A stretch of 64,000 nt of DNA. Origin: Myxococcus llanfairpwllgwyngyllgogerychwyrndrobwllllantysiliogogogochensis. GTDB lineage: Bacteria; Myxococcota; Myxococcia; Myxococcales; Myxococcaceae. The notes beneath the pieces are model-generated. The model had not been told where the DNA came from, searched no databases, and worked only from the letters and a program-made list of their open reading frames with translations. The stretch covers positions 1 through 64,000 of the forward strand of contig NZ_VIFM01000003.1 in the NCBI RefSeq assembly GCF_006636215.1, written 5' to 3'. Positions 8,896 through 18,324 of the stretch are shown here, in pieces. Every line of letters starts with the position of its first letter. Position 1 is the first letter of the stretch. The translations under genes and the position numbers were made by a program.

Positions 8896-10491
8896 TCAGG
8901 TCTCCAGCGTGCCGCCGAGCGCCTTCACGCGTTGCTCGATGTCCGCCTTCACGTCCGAGCGCAGCTGATGGGCCATGGTGAGCTTCGAGCGCTTGAGCCG
9001 CGCGATCTGCTCGAGTCCGGCGACGAGGTCGTCGCGCACGAGCTCCTCGTAGGGCTCGTTCATCTTCGTGGTGAAGAGGTGGACCGCGTGCTTGCCATCC
9101 GGCTCGCGCACGAAGCGGAAGCCGCAGCTCCAGTCCTTGGTGTCGTTGCGCACCAGTCGGAAGGTGAGGTCAGGGACCTTCAGCGTCGGCACGAGCGAAA
9201 GAAACTCCAGCGCCGACGACGGGATTTCGGCGCTCACGTAGATGCGAACCTGGAGTCGCTCCATCCGAGACACGAGCGGTGTCGCCAGGAAATCGGAGAC
9301 CCACCCGAGGAAGAGGAAGAGGTCCAGGTGGCGCAGCGAGGGGAACGCGCTGGTGTCCTTGCCCACCTCCGTCCAGGCGTCCACCGCGCCACGCACCAGC
9401 AGGGACTCGAGCCGGGGCATCTTCGCCAGCGCTCGGAGCCCCACGTCGGTGTTCGCGAGCGAGCGCAGCGACTTCATCACCGGGTCCGTGGTGATGTCGT
9501 AGTCGCCGCGACCTTCCAGGTGCTCCACCGTGGCCCACAGGGGATGGCCGATGGTCTTCTCGATGGCGCTCTGGGTGGCGCGCGCGTTGCCCTGCTTCAG
9601 CGCGGCGTGGGACAGGAAGCCCCGCGTGAAGACGCAGTCGGGCTTGAGCGCCTCGTCGAGCGGGCCGAGCAGCTCCTTCCGGGCGCTCTTGAGAATCGCC
9701 TGCTCCCGCTTGCGCTCGGCGGCGGTGAGTGGGCGCCGGGCGGCCTCGAGCTGGAGCGCGATGAGCTCGCCGCGAGGGTGGCCCTGCTCCAGCAGCACGT
9801 CGGCCAGCACGGCGCGGGCCTCGTCGTCCTCGGGCTTCGCGAGCACCTGGGCCAGCAATGCCTCCGCGTCCGCGGCGTTCCGGGGCTTCGGTGGCGCGGC
9901 TTCCTGGAGGGCCGCGTCGAACCCGGCGAGGACCTTCACGTCGTCGGCGTGAAGCTCGGCGTCCTTCGCGGCCTCGAGCCCGGCGCGAATCCGGTCGACG
10001 TGGCCGGCGAGGAACTCCTCGAAGTCATCCTGTTTGTCGTAGCCCGCGCGTGCCTTCAGCATCGAACTCGCGGCCTGGGCATCCCGGACGCGGCGCGCCA
10101 GGGGGGCCAGCCGTGTCCAGTATGGACGGGCTCCGGTGCTGGTGAAGGGCGGGTCCACGAACTGGCTCGCGACCCAGCGGTCGATGCGCGGGTCCTCGGG
10201 CCAGTCCGCGAGCGTCTCCAGCCGGGGCCTCCCTTTCACCGAGCCCTTGTCGAGCAACGCGGCGAGCAGCGTCGTGAGGTTCTTCGCGTCGGGCTTCTTA
10301 GCGAGCGCATCCCAGTCCTTGGGCGGAGGGATGTCGCCGGAGAGCTTCTGTCCCACGGTGACGATGCGGTCGGCCAGCGCGGTGTGGGGCGCGGCGCGCC
10401 ACGCGGCGAGCAGGTCGTCGAGGACGCGGCTCCAGTCGTGCTGGCTCGCGGCTTTCAGCAGGGAAGACAGCTTCGAGGTCGCGGTGGGCAT
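8896..10491 (-). CDS. TIGR02996-domain protein (myxobacterial large paralogous family)
   Basis: The 531-aa soluble protein has a helical N-terminal half. Its centre (residues ~215-245) matches the TIGR02996 signature EARAVLADVLLEQGHPRGEL. A C-terminal half follows with leucine-rich-repeat-like strands (LRSLANTDVGLRALAKMPRLESL and similar). Proteins of this type are numerous in myxobacteria and their biochemical role is not established; the layout suggests a protein-protein interaction scaffold. There is no signal peptide. It shares the strand with ychJ-like 10520..10990 and begins 28 bp after it, so the two may be co-transcribed. Confidence 0.75.
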   Translation of the reverse strand: MPTATSKLSSLLKAASQHDWSRVLDDLLAAWRAAPHTALADRIVTVGQKLSGDIPPPKDWDALAKKPDAKNLTTLLAALLDKGSVKGRPRLETLADWPEDPRIDRWVASQFVDPPFTSTGARPYWTRLAPLARRVRDAQAASSMLKARAGYDKQDDFEEFLAGHVDRIRAGLEAAKDAELHADDVKVLAGFDAALQEAAPPKPRNAADAEALLAQVLAKPEDDEARAVLADVLLEQGHPRGELIALQLEAARRPLTAAERKREQAILKSARKELLGPLDEALKPDCVFTRGFLSHAALKQGNARATQSAIEKTIGHPLWATVEHLEGRGDYDITTDPVMKSLRSLANTDVGLRALAKMPRLESLLVRGAVDAWTEVGKDTSAFPSLRHLDLFLFLGWVSDFLATPLVSRMERLQVRIYVSAEIPSSALEFLSLVPTLKVPDLTFRLVRNDTKDWSCGFRFVREPDGKHAVHLFTTKMNEPYEELVRDDLVAGLEQIARLKRSKLTMAHQLRSDVKADIEQRVKALGGTLET

Positions 10492-10519
10492 CGAGGGTCC
10501 TTCGAGGCGCGGAGCTGGC

Positions 10520-10990
10520 CTACCTGGGAAACGTCGCGAGCGTGAGGGACTCGGGCGGGACGGTCAGCTCGCGGAGCATGAGCGTGTCACCGGAGAGGTA
10601 GCGCCAGCCGGTGCCGTCGTGGCGGAAGTCGGAGCGCTCCACGAAGGAGCGGTCCTTGCCCTTCTCGAACACCTTCGCGAAGAAGAGCACCTGCGCGGTG
10701 CCCTGGGCGTCGGGGGCCTGGCGGTCCATCACCACCAGCTTGGGGAACTGGTGGGCCTGCGCGAAGGCGCGCAGCTCGCGCACCACGACGTCCTCGGGCC
10801 GCGCGCGGTCCGGGTGGCTGGGGTGAAGTGTCTTCCACAGGTACGTCGGCTCGCGCTGGGCGAAGGCGGCGTAGCGGCTGCGCATCAGTCGCTCGGCGTC
10901 GGGCGGTTCCGCTTCGCCCCGGTGGAAGGGGGCGCAGCACTCGCGGTAGCGCAGTCCGGAGCAGCAGGGGCACGGAGGGGCAGGGGGCAT
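10520..10990 (-). CDS. YchJ-family protein with SEC-C zinc motif
   Basis: The 156-aa product opens with the Cys-rich SEC-C-type motif PCPCCSGLRYRECCAPFH (residues ~6-23), a zinc-binding knuckle. The YchJ core follows (RLMRSRYAAFA, residues 34-44, then FVERSDF near residue 115). The family is widespread, cytoplasmic and functionally uncharacterised. Length and motif order match the usual ~150-160 aa family member. Confidence 0.85.
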   Translation of the reverse strand: MPPAPPCPCCSGLRYRECCAPFHRGEAEPPDAERLMRSRYAAFAQREPTYLWKTLHPSHPDRARPEDVVVRELRAFAQAHQFPKLVVMDRQAPDAQGTAQVLFFAKVFEKGKDRSFVERSDFRHDGTGWRYLSGDTLMLRELTVPPESLTLATFPR

Positions 10991-11114
10991 GTCGCGGACC
11001 CGAGCCTACCTGGACCGAGGGGGAAGGGGGACGCCGCGTGCTCGCCCCGCCACACACGCGGAGGTTCGCCCTTGCTGGCGGCGGTGTCCGGGCATACATC
11101 CGGGGACCGCGCCT

Positions 11115-12008
11115 ATGAGCCTCCTTGAAGCCATCGTCCTGGGACTGGTCCAGGGTCTCACCGAGTTCTTGCCCATCAGCTCCACCGCCCACCTGCGCAT
11201 CGCGCCGGAGCTGTTCGGGTGGAAGGACCCGGGGGCCGCGTACTCCGCGGTCATCCAACTGGGCACGGTCGCCGCGGTGCTCATCTACTTCCGCAAGGAC
11301 ATCGTCTCGCTGGTGACGGCGTTCTTCCGGGGGCTTGCGAAGCGCGAGCCCTTCGGCACCGTGGAGTCCCGGCTGGCGTGGTTCGTCCTGGTGGGCACGC
11401 TGCCCATCGGCCTCTGCGGCCTGGCCTTCAAGAAGGCCATCGAGACGCAGTTCCGCTCGCTCTACGTCATCTCCGGCAGCCTCATCATCCTGGCCATCAT
11501 CCTCTTCGTGGTGGAGAAGCGCGCCTCACACCAGCGGACGCTGGCCGACATGACGTGGCGGGACGGCATCCTCATCGGCCTGTGGCAGGCGCTGGCGCTC
11601 ATCCCCGGCTCGTCGCGCTCGGGCACGACGCTCACGGGCGGCCTGTCGCTGGGGCTCAAGCGCGAGGACGCGGCGCGCTACTCGTTCCTGTTGTCCATCC
11701 CCGCCACTTCGCTGGCGGGCATCTTCGAGCTGAAGCACCTGTTGGAAGCCACCGAGCGGCCCAGCGCCGTGTCGCTCTGGGTCGGCACCCTGGTGGCGTT
11801 CGCCTCGGGCATGGCGGCCATCGCGTGGTTGTTGAACTACCTGCGCTCGCGCACGACGCTGGTGTTCGTGGTGTACCGCGTGGCGCTCGGTCTGCTGCTC
11901 CTCGGGTTGCTCCAGGCGGGCGTGCTCAAGCCGCTGTCGGGCGTGGAGAACGTGGACGTGCCTCGCGAGCCGGGGAAGCAGCAAATCGAGAAGCAGATCA
12001 CCGACTAG
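11115..12008 (+). CDS. uppP: Undecaprenyl-diphosphatase (bacitracin-resistance protein)
   Basis: The 297-aa polytopic membrane protein dephosphorylates undecaprenyl diphosphate to recycle the lipid carrier for peptidoglycan and polysaccharide. Signature motifs are QGLTEFLPISSTAHL (residues ~14-28; the (E/Q)XXXE motif has Gln first, as permitted in the family) and PGSSRSGTTL (residues ~158-167). About eight hydrophobic segments are visible. A hydrophilic tail of ~25 residues follows the last one. The ATG at 11115 directly starts the first membrane helix. The Nudix gene begins 13 bp downstream, indicating an operon. Confidence 0.95.
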   Translation: MSLLEAIVLGLVQGLTEFLPISSTAHLRIAPELFGWKDPGAAYSAVIQLGTVAAVLIYFRKDIVSLVTAFFRGLAKREPFGTVESRLAWFVLVGTLPIGLCGLAFKKAIETQFRSLYVISGSLIILAIILFVVEKRASHQRTLADMTWRDGILIGLWQALALIPGSSRSGTTLTGGLSLGLKREDAARYSFLLSIPATSLAGIFELKHLLEATERPSAVSLWVGTLVAFASGMAAIAWLLNYLRSRTTLVFVVYRVALGLLLLGLLQAGVLKPLSGVENVDVPREPGKQQIEKQITD

Positions 12009-12021
12009 GGAGGCTGGCGTC

Positions 12022-12645
12022 GTGAGCGTGGAGGCGTTGTTCCAGGGGGTGGAGGCGCGGCTGTCGACGCGTCCGGCGCGCAATGTGGACCTGCCGGGGC
12101 TCGTGCTGCGCGAGGCCTCCGTGCTGGTGCCGCTGTTCGAGCGCGACGGCGTGCCGCACGTGGTCTTCACCCGACGACCCGCCACCCTGCGCACCCACGC
12201 CAATCAGTACAGCTTCCCGGGCGGAGGCCGCGACGCGGAGGACCTCACGCCGCTGCACACCGCGCTGCGCGAGACGGAAGAGGAGCTGGGCATCGACCGG
12301 CGCGGCGTGCGCGTGCTGGGCATGCTGGACGAGGTGCCCACCATCTCCCAGTACCGCGTGCGCCCCTTCGTCGGCGTGATTCCGGGCGACGGCAAGTACC
12401 AGCCCAGTCCAGAAGAGGTGGCCTTCATCCTGGAGGTGCCACTCGTCGCCCTGATGGACCCTGCCATCCTCCGCGTGGAGCGCAAGGAAGTCTTCGGCGC
12501 CGAGCGGGACTTGTACTTCTACACGTACGACTCCCACGTCATCTGGGGAGCCACCGCGCGCATCCTCCGCGACTTCCTGGGGCAGCTCGCGCAGGTGCCC
12601 GGCCTGGAGTCCGTGCTCGCCGCGCCCGGACGCCGTCAGAACTGA
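12022..12645 (+). CDS. Nudix hydrolase, CoA-pyrophosphatase-like
   Basis: The 207-aa product begins at a GTG with GGGAGG about 8 nt upstream. The Nudix box is intact (GGRDAEDLTPLHTALRETEEELGI, residues ~73-96), with the metal-binding RETEEEL. Upstream lies PATLRTHANQYSFPGG, the arrangement seen in CoA/short-chain nucleotide pyrophosphatases (NudL-like), so it probably cleaves CoA-type or other nucleoside diphosphates. It is co-transcribed with uppP. Its last 10 bp overlap the convergent MBOAT gene. Confidence 0.85.
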   Translation: MSVEALFQGVEARLSTRPARNVDLPGLVLREASVLVPLFERDGVPHVVFTRRPATLRTHANQYSFPGGGRDAEDLTPLHTALRETEEELGIDRRGVRVLGMLDEVPTISQYRVRPFVGVIPGDGKYQPSPEEVAFILEVPLVALMDPAILRVERKEVFGAERDLYFYTYDSHVIWGATARILRDFLGQLAQVPGLESVLAAPGRRQN

Positions 12646-14054
12646 AGGTACACGTACGGCCGCGTCTCCACGGCGGACAGGTGGCGGATGCCCAGGCCGA
12701 GGACGACCAGCGCCACGGCGCGCACCGGCACCGGCATCCGCACGAACAGCTCCGACGTCACCGTGTAGAGCTTCATCGGCACCACGTGGAAGAACACCGC
12801 CGCCGCCAACATGCCCCACACCAGCGGGCTGACGTTGGCGATGCCCGGCACGCCCTCCATCATCCGCGCGTAGAACTCACCCGCGTGCGTCATCGTCTTC
12901 GCCCGGAAGACGACGCGTGTCAGCACGACGATGGTGAACGTGGCCAGCATCCCCAGGGCGATGCGAGGGACCCCCGGCTTCTCCGGCTTGCCCACCCACC
13001 ACTCCCAGCACCGTGACAGGCCCAGCACCGCGCCGTGCACGCCGCCCCAGACGGCGAAGCGCCAGTCCGCGCCGTGCCACAGGCCGCCCAGCACCATCAC
13101 CGTCATCAGGTTGAACAACACCCGAGGCTTCGACACCCGGTTGCCGCCCAGCGGCCGGTACAGGTAGTCCCGCAGCCAGGTGGACAGACTCATGTGCCAC
13201 CGGTTCCAGAACTCGCCCAGGTTCTTCGCCAGATACGGCCGGTTGAAGTTCTCCGGGAACTTGAAGCCGAACAGCGCCGCCACGCCCAGCGCGATGTCCG
13301 AGTAGCCCGAGAAGTCGTAGTAGAGCTCGAAGGTGTAGGCGATGGCCGCGACGATGCACTCGGCGGAGGCGTACTTGTCCGGCGAGGCGAACACCGGGTC
13401 GACAATGCCGCTGCCCAGCACGTCCGCGATGACCAGCTTCTTCACCAGGCCCACGGCGATGCGGAACATCGCCTGTCCGCCTTCTTCCGGCGTCAGCGTG
13501 GGCACGTCCTTGAAGCGCGCCATCAGCTCCGACGCGCGGACGATGGGCCCGCTCACCACGCGCGGGAAGAAGAGCATGTACAGCAGGTGCTCGATGAACG
13601 AGTGCTCGGAGCTGGCCTTCCCCCGGTACACGTCCACCGTGTAGCTGATGGCCTGGAAGACGAAGAACGACAGGCCCAGCGGCAGAATCAAACTGAACGG
13701 CGTCTCGCGGACGTGGAGACCCCAGGACTCGGGCACCAGCTCCAGCGCCGTCTTGCGCAACAGCTCCAGGTACTTGAAGCCCGCGAGCAACCCCAGGTTC
13801 GACACCACCGACAGCGTGACGAACAGCTTGCGCACGCCCTGCGACGTCGCGCGTCCCATCCCCTTGACGAGCAGGTGGTCCACCGTGACGCCGATGAGGA
13901 AGATGATGAGCGGGAAGGGCGTGAAGGCCGCGTAGAAGTAGACGCTGGCCACCAGCAGCACCAACAGGCGCGGCCAGTAGTGACGGTGCACCGCCCAGTA
14001 CAGGGCGAACACCGCGATGACGAAGACGAGGTACTGGAGGCTGTGCGACAGCAC
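12636..14054 (-). CDS. MBOAT-family membrane O-acyltransferase (AlgI-like)
   Basis: The 472-aa polytopic protein has ~11 hydrophobic segments. It has the MBOAT core with the conserved NRWHMSLSTWLRDYLY (near residue 285) and the invariant active-site His region GLWHGADWRFAVWGGVHGA (near residue 325). This family moves acetyl groups across the inner membrane for O-acetylation of alginate, peptidoglycan or teichoic acids. It starts 1 bp after the stop of the tandem-SGNH gene, so the pair works like AlgI with AlgJ/X or PatA with PatB: the MBOAT supplies acetyl and the SGNH protein transfers it. Confidence 0.9.
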   Translation of the reverse strand: MLSHSLQYLVFVIAVFALYWAVHRHYWPRLLVLLVASVYFYAAFTPFPLIIFLIGVTVDHLLVKGMGRATSQGVRKLFVTLSVVSNLGLLAGFKYLELLRKTALELVPESWGLHVRETPFSLILPLGLSFFVFQAISYTVDVYRGKASSEHSFIEHLLYMLFFPRVVSGPIVRASELMARFKDVPTLTPEEGGQAMFRIAVGLVKKLVIADVLGSGIVDPVFASPDKYASAECIVAAIAYTFELYYDFSGYSDIALGVAALFGFKFPENFNRPYLAKNLGEFWNRWHMSLSTWLRDYLYRPLGGNRVSKPRVLFNLMTVMVLGGLWHGADWRFAVWGGVHGAVLGLSRCWEWWVGKPEKPGVPRIALGMLATFTIVVLTRVVFRAKTMTHAGEFYARMMEGVPGIANVSPLVWGMLAAAVFFHVVPMKLYTVTSELFVRMPVPVRAVALVVLGLGIRHLSAVETRPYVYLQF

Positions 14055-14055
14055 G

Positions 14056-16935
14056 TCAGTTCCCCTCCATGCGCGCGGTGGGCTCGGTCTTCTTGCGCAG
14101 CTCGTACGCCGCCAGGAAGTCCCGCGCGAAGCTCGCCGCCAGCCGCTCGTAGCCTTCCGGCGTCAGGTGCACGCCATCCGCATGGCCCAGCACCGGACGG
14201 GCCCGCTGCCAGCGCAGCATCGCCCGCTCGCCGCCCATGGCCGCGCGAGGAGACCAGTAAGCGCAGCCCGCGTCACGCGCCACCCGAGGCAGCGTGTCCA
14301 GCACCGCCGCCAGCGCGGGCGCCTCCGTCCAGCGGCCATTCGCGTCCTGCGCCAGCCGGTCCGTGGGGCCCATCAACAGGCACTCGGCGTTGCCGGTGGC
14401 CTTGCGCAGGCGGGCAATGAGCGCGGGGTAGTCGTTCGATATCGCCGCCGCGTCCAGGTCCGCCTTGCCCGCCTCGTTGGTGCCGTACCAGAAGACGAGC
14501 AGGTCCGGACGACGAGAGGCGAGCTGCGCATCCACCGCCGACGCATCCATGTCCCGCAGCGTGGAGGCCATGGCCCCGGGCAGCCCCAGCGCGTCCAGCA
14601 CCACGCCCGGCGTGTCGTACTCCAGCGCGGCGCCTAGCACGGTGACCCCACTGCCCTCCGGCGCCACCACCTCGACTTCGTGCGACGCGCCCGTGACGGG
14701 GAAGGAGCGGATGCGCACCATCGGCGCGGAGAGCGGCTCCGGCAGCGGTGCGTCCGGAGGCATGGCCTCGCCGTCCACCCGGATGTCTGGAGCCTTCGTG
14801 TCGGGCGCGTCGAGCGCGTACAGGTCGAGCCGCCCGGTCAAGGTCTTCGCGTCCTTGCAGTCCTTGCAGAACTCGATGCGCAGCTTCGCGCCCGGCGCGC
14901 CCACGGCGCGGATGCCCGTGAGGCCCCACAGTCCGCCCGGCGGTGCCTCCATCGCGTCCTCCACCGTCCAGTCGCCCACCAGCTCGCGGGCCACGCGCGC
15001 GTTCTCGAGCCGCGGCGAGGACTTGCCCGCGGCGATGAAGCCCCGGCCCGCGTCACCGAAGCGCTTCGTCAGCACCCCGCGCACCGCGTCCGTGAAGTAG
15101 TGCGACGCGGTATGCGACGCGCCGAGCTGGGCGATGCCCACGCGCAAAGCCTCGCCGGACTCGCGGCGGCGCAGCCGGTCGAACGTCTTCGTCAGCGCGG
15201 TGTCCGCGTCCCGCAGGCCCGGCGCGTCCGCCACCGGCACCAGCGGCGCGTGCACCTTCGCGAACCCTCGCTGCAGCGCCAGGTCGAACAGGTGGCCCAG
15301 CAGGTCGGAGCCCTTCGCGCGCGGGTGCACCAGGTCCTCCAACATCAACCCGGCCTCCAGCCACCGCAGGGCCGCGCCCTCGCCACCCATGGCGGTGTAC
15401 GCATCCCAGAAGGCACAGCCACCCAGGCGCGCCTCCTCGCGGAAGATGTCGGAGACCTCCTTGGAGCCCCGGCGCGGCACCAGCTCGCCGCCCATGGTCC
15501 GCACGCCCGCGTCGATGGGCGACATGACGAGGCACGCCGCGTCCGGCACGTTGGCGCGCACGCGCGACACCAGCTCCTTCATCTGCGCGCGCACTTCCTC
15601 GAGCGTGGTCCGGTCTCTCGAGAAGAAGAACGCCTCGTTGCCGCCCACCATCAACACCACCATGGCCGGCTTGCGCTGACGAAGCTGCGCGCGGAAGGCC
15701 GCGGGCTGGGCGCGCAGGTACACCTCCGCCATTCCGCCCAAGAGGCCCACCGTGTCGTAGATGACGCCCGGCGTGCCCGTCTCCAGCGTCACGCCGTGCA
15801 GCTCCACCTTGCCGGACGTGGTGAGCGTCAGCGTCTTGGCGCCCTCGGGCAGGTTCACCCGCGCGAAGGCCGCCTCCGACTTCGTCTTGGAGAAGCCGCG
15901 CGTCTGGATGCGCTGCAGCGGCCGGCCATCCACGGAGAGCTGCACGGAGCCGCTGGAGGGCTGGGCGAGGAAGAACAGCTCCGCCACCCGCGAGCCCTCC
16001 ACGTCATACTTCGTGTTCTGCGAGCCACCCGCCGAGGTGAAGGCCACACCCGTCCAGCCCACCCTGTCGCGGGGCCACTTGGTGTCCACCAGCCGCGCGA
16101 TTTCCCAGCCGTCCGAGCCCCGTCCGGAGCGCGTCCACCGGCCCGCGCTGGCGGGGCGGGTGATGAAGAGGAAGCCCTTGCCGCCCGAGCCGAAGCGCTC
16201 CTGGAGCCTGTCCCGCACCACGTCGGTGATGTAGTCCGACGCGACGAGCGAGTCTCCCAGATGCACCACGCGCACCGGCGTGCGCCGCGTGTCCGCGCGC
16301 AGCTCCGTCAGCGCCCGGTGGAAGGGGGCGAGCCCGTCCTCCTCACAGGTGCCGTCCGCGCGTGCCTTGCGGCAGTTGGGCTCGATATCCACGTGCTGGG
16401 CGCTCATCCGCTCGCGCAGCGCCTCCAATTCCACGGCGCGCGCCAGCGAGGGGGCGCTCAATTCCTCCAGGCCGATGCCGGGCACGGTGGGCACCGCGGG
16501 CGTGGGCACCGCGTCCACGACCTCCGTCCCCGCGTCGTCGGCCGGGTCCTCTTCCGGCACGGCGCCCTGCTTGGGCGTGTCCGACGCCACCACCTCAATC
16601 TCCGGGGGCGGGGCGGGGCGGCCTCCGGTGAAGGACGCCGGCACCGCCAGCGCCACCAGCTTCGGGCCCAGGGGGCCTCGCTGGAGACTGGGCAGGGGGC
16701 GCCACGACTCCGGAATCGGGGCGAGCGAAAGCCCCAGCGCCAGCGCGACGGTGAGGGTGAGCGTCAGCCCGGTGGTTCTGGCCTTGAGGAAGTCCAACAG
16801 CGCGGCATGAGACTGGCTTTTCGGGGGCGGGTCAAAACTCTCGCCGCTCGGGGCCGCTTCATCGTCCGGGGGGCGGACAGGCGGGCGGTCTGGACTGGAA
16901 GGTGGGAGGCGCAACGGCCTGGACGGGGGCTTCAT
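14056..16935 (-). CDS. Tandem SGNH/GDSL-type periplasmic acetyltransferase-like protein
   Basis: The 959-aa product has a Pro-rich cytoplasmic N-terminus, one transmembrane segment (around residues 55-75), then two SGNH-like units outside the cytoplasm. The first carries VVHLGDSLVASDYI (near 225), VVLMVGGNEAF and DLVHPRAKG (Asp-X-X-His). The second carries QLGASHTASHYFTD (near 600), LLVFWYGTNEAG and DGVHLTPEGY. In the second unit the usual GDS block reads GAS, so Ser is kept but Asp is lost. The coupling to the MBOAT gene points to polysaccharide O-acetylation. The start at 16935 has GGGAG upstream and avoids a proline-rich extension into the divergent manC promoter. Confidence 0.8.
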   Translation of the reverse strand: MKPPSRPLRLPPSSPDRPPVRPPDDEAAPSGESFDPPPKSQSHAALLDFLKARTTGLTLTLTVALALGLSLAPIPESWRPLPSLQRGPLGPKLVALAVPASFTGGRPAPPPEIEVVASDTPKQGAVPEEDPADDAGTEVVDAVPTPAVPTVPGIGLEELSAPSLARAVELEALRERMSAQHVDIEPNCRKARADGTCEEDGLAPFHRALTELRADTRRTPVRVVHLGDSLVASDYITDVVRDRLQERFGSGGKGFLFITRPASAGRWTRSGRGSDGWEIARLVDTKWPRDRVGWTGVAFTSAGGSQNTKYDVEGSRVAELFFLAQPSSGSVQLSVDGRPLQRIQTRGFSKTKSEAAFARVNLPEGAKTLTLTTSGKVELHGVTLETGTPGVIYDTVGLLGGMAEVYLRAQPAAFRAQLRQRKPAMVVLMVGGNEAFFFSRDRTTLEEVRAQMKELVSRVRANVPDAACLVMSPIDAGVRTMGGELVPRRGSKEVSDIFREEARLGGCAFWDAYTAMGGEGAALRWLEAGLMLEDLVHPRAKGSDLLGHLFDLALQRGFAKVHAPLVPVADAPGLRDADTALTKTFDRLRRRESGEALRVGIAQLGASHTASHYFTDAVRGVLTKRFGDAGRGFIAAGKSSPRLENARVARELVGDWTVEDAMEAPPGGLWGLTGIRAVGAPGAKLRIEFCKDCKDAKTLTGRLDLYALDAPDTKAPDIRVDGEAMPPDAPLPEPLSAPMVRIRSFPVTGASHEVEVVAPEGSGVTVLGAALEYDTPGVVLDALGLPGAMASTLRDMDASAVDAQLASRRPDLLVFWYGTNEAGKADLDAAAISNDYPALIARLRKATGNAECLLMGPTDRLAQDANGRWTEAPALAAVLDTLPRVARDAGCAYWSPRAAMGGERAMLRWQRARPVLGHADGVHLTPEGYERLAASFARDFLAAYELRKKTEPTARMEGN

Positions 16936-17059
16936 GGGAAGCGGCTCCCCTCTTTCCCGGAAAGGCCGAAACGGTATGGTGCGCCGCCATTCACGCTGGG
17001 GGAAGACCCTGGCGCCTCCCGCTGGCGACGAGCCGGCACTCGCAGGAGTCGTACCCCGC

Positions 17060-18124
17060 ATGGCCCTCTACCCCGTCATCATGGCCGGTGGCTCCGGCAC
17101 TCGCTTCTGGCCCCTGTCCCGTCAGGCGCGGCCCAAGCAGTTCCTGCCCCTGGCCTCCAAGCTGCCGCTCATCACCGACACCGCCGCCCGTCTCAAGGGC
17201 CTGTCGACGGTGAAGAACACCTTCATCGTGTGCGGCCCCCTGCACGCGAAGGCCGCGGCGAAGCTGGTGAAGGGCCTGCCCAAGGCGAACATCCTGGTGG
17301 AGCCGGTGGCGCGCAACACCGCGCCCGCGATTGCGCTGGCCGCCGTGCACGTGGCCGCCAGAGACCCGAAGGGCATCATGGTGGTGCTGCCCTCGGACCA
17401 CCATGTCGCGGACGTCCCCGGCTTCAAGCGCACGCTGGAGGAGGCGGCCCGCATCGCGGAAGGGGGGCACATCGTCACCCTGGGCATCCAGCCCAACCGC
17501 CCGGAGACGGGCTACGGCTACATCCAGGTGGGTGACGCGCTCTCGGGTGGCGGCCGTTCCGTGAAGGCGTTCAAGGAGAAGCCCGACACGCAGACGGCCA
17601 AGGCGTACGTCTCCTCCGGCGAGTACCTGTGGAACGGCGGCATCTTCGTCTTCCGCGCCGACGTCATCCTGGCCGCCTTCGAGCAGCACATGCCGGAGAT
17701 GAAGAAGGGCCTGGCCGCGCTGAGCAAGGCGGCGGGCAAGCGCACCTTCGGCCCGGTGCTGAAGAAGGTCTTCCCCAAGCTGCCCTCCATCTCCATCGAC
17801 TACGGCGTCATGGAGAAGGCGTCCAACATCGCGGTGCTGCCCGGGGACTTCGGCTGGTCCGACGTGGGCTCCTTCGCGGCGATTCCGGAGGTCCGCCCCG
17901 CGGACGAGAACGGCAACGTCATCTCCGGTGCCTCGGCGGTGGTGGTGGACTGCAAGGGCTGCGTGGTGCTCGCGGACAAGCGCCCCCTGGCCGTCGTCGG
18001 CCTCACCGACGTGGTGGTGGTGGACTCCGGCGACGCGGTGCTGGTGGTGCCTCGCGAGAAGAGCCAGGACGTCCGCAAGGTGGTCGAGGCCCTCAAGGCC
18101 CGCAAGCTTCAGAAGTATCTGTAG
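17060..18124 (+). CDS. manC: Mannose-1-phosphate guanylyltransferase (GDP-mannose pyrophosphorylase)
   Basis: The 354-aa product makes GDP-mannose from mannose-1-phosphate and GTP. The nucleotidyltransferase signature MAGGSGTRFWPLSRQARPKQ (residues 8-27) is intact, with PSDHH near residue 112, the sugar-binding GYGYIQ near 153, and FKEKPD and NGGIF in the usual places. The protein ends after the left-handed-helix-like tail, so it lacks the C-terminal phosphomannose isomerase domain of bifunctional AlgA/WbpW enzymes. It is divergent from the SGNH/MBOAT pair, separated by 124 bp, and upstream of the phosphomannomutase gene 20509..21879, which supplies its substrate. Confidence 0.9.
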   Translation: MALYPVIMAGGSGTRFWPLSRQARPKQFLPLASKLPLITDTAARLKGLSTVKNTFIVCGPLHAKAAAKLVKGLPKANILVEPVARNTAPAIALAAVHVAARDPKGIMVVLPSDHHVADVPGFKRTLEEAARIAEGGHIVTLGIQPNRPETGYGYIQVGDALSGGGRSVKAFKEKPDTQTAKAYVSSGEYLWNGGIFVFRADVILAAFEQHMPEMKKGLAALSKAAGKRTFGPVLKKVFPKLPSISIDYGVMEKASNIAVLPGDFGWSDVGSFAAIPEVRPADENGNVISGASAVVVDCKGCVVLADKRPLAVVGLTDVVVVDSGDAVLVVPREKSQDVRKVVEALKARKLQKYL

Positions 18125-18324
18125 GCGCAGGCGCCCAGTGTGCGCTGGAGAAACTTCCACTCTCGGGGCTGAAACATTTTCCGCTTCGTGGGTAACGGGT
18201 TTCCCCGGGTTCTCGTCCCGTCGGGAGGTTGTCCTGTCCAGTCGGTGACGAAGCGGGGGGTGCACGGGGGTTGCAGTGCCACCGCCGCCCGCCCCATCCA
18301 GGGGCGGCAGGGGCGGTGGCGAAC

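Noticed and set aside
10989-11114. Longer uppP start at 10989
   Set aside because: It would add an Arg/Pro-rich leader before the first membrane helix; the ATG at 11115 matches family starts.
12636-12645. Overlap of Nudix and MBOAT genes as evidence of a wrong start or stop
   Set aside because: Both proteins end with family-typical C-termini; a 10-bp tail-to-tail overlap is normal in compact genomes.
14680-17535. Long plus-strand reading frame (~950 codons) opposite the SGNH gene
   Set aside because: Composition is Arg/His/Gln/Ala repetitive, typical of an antisense frame in GC-rich DNA; the minus strand carries clear SGNH motifs.
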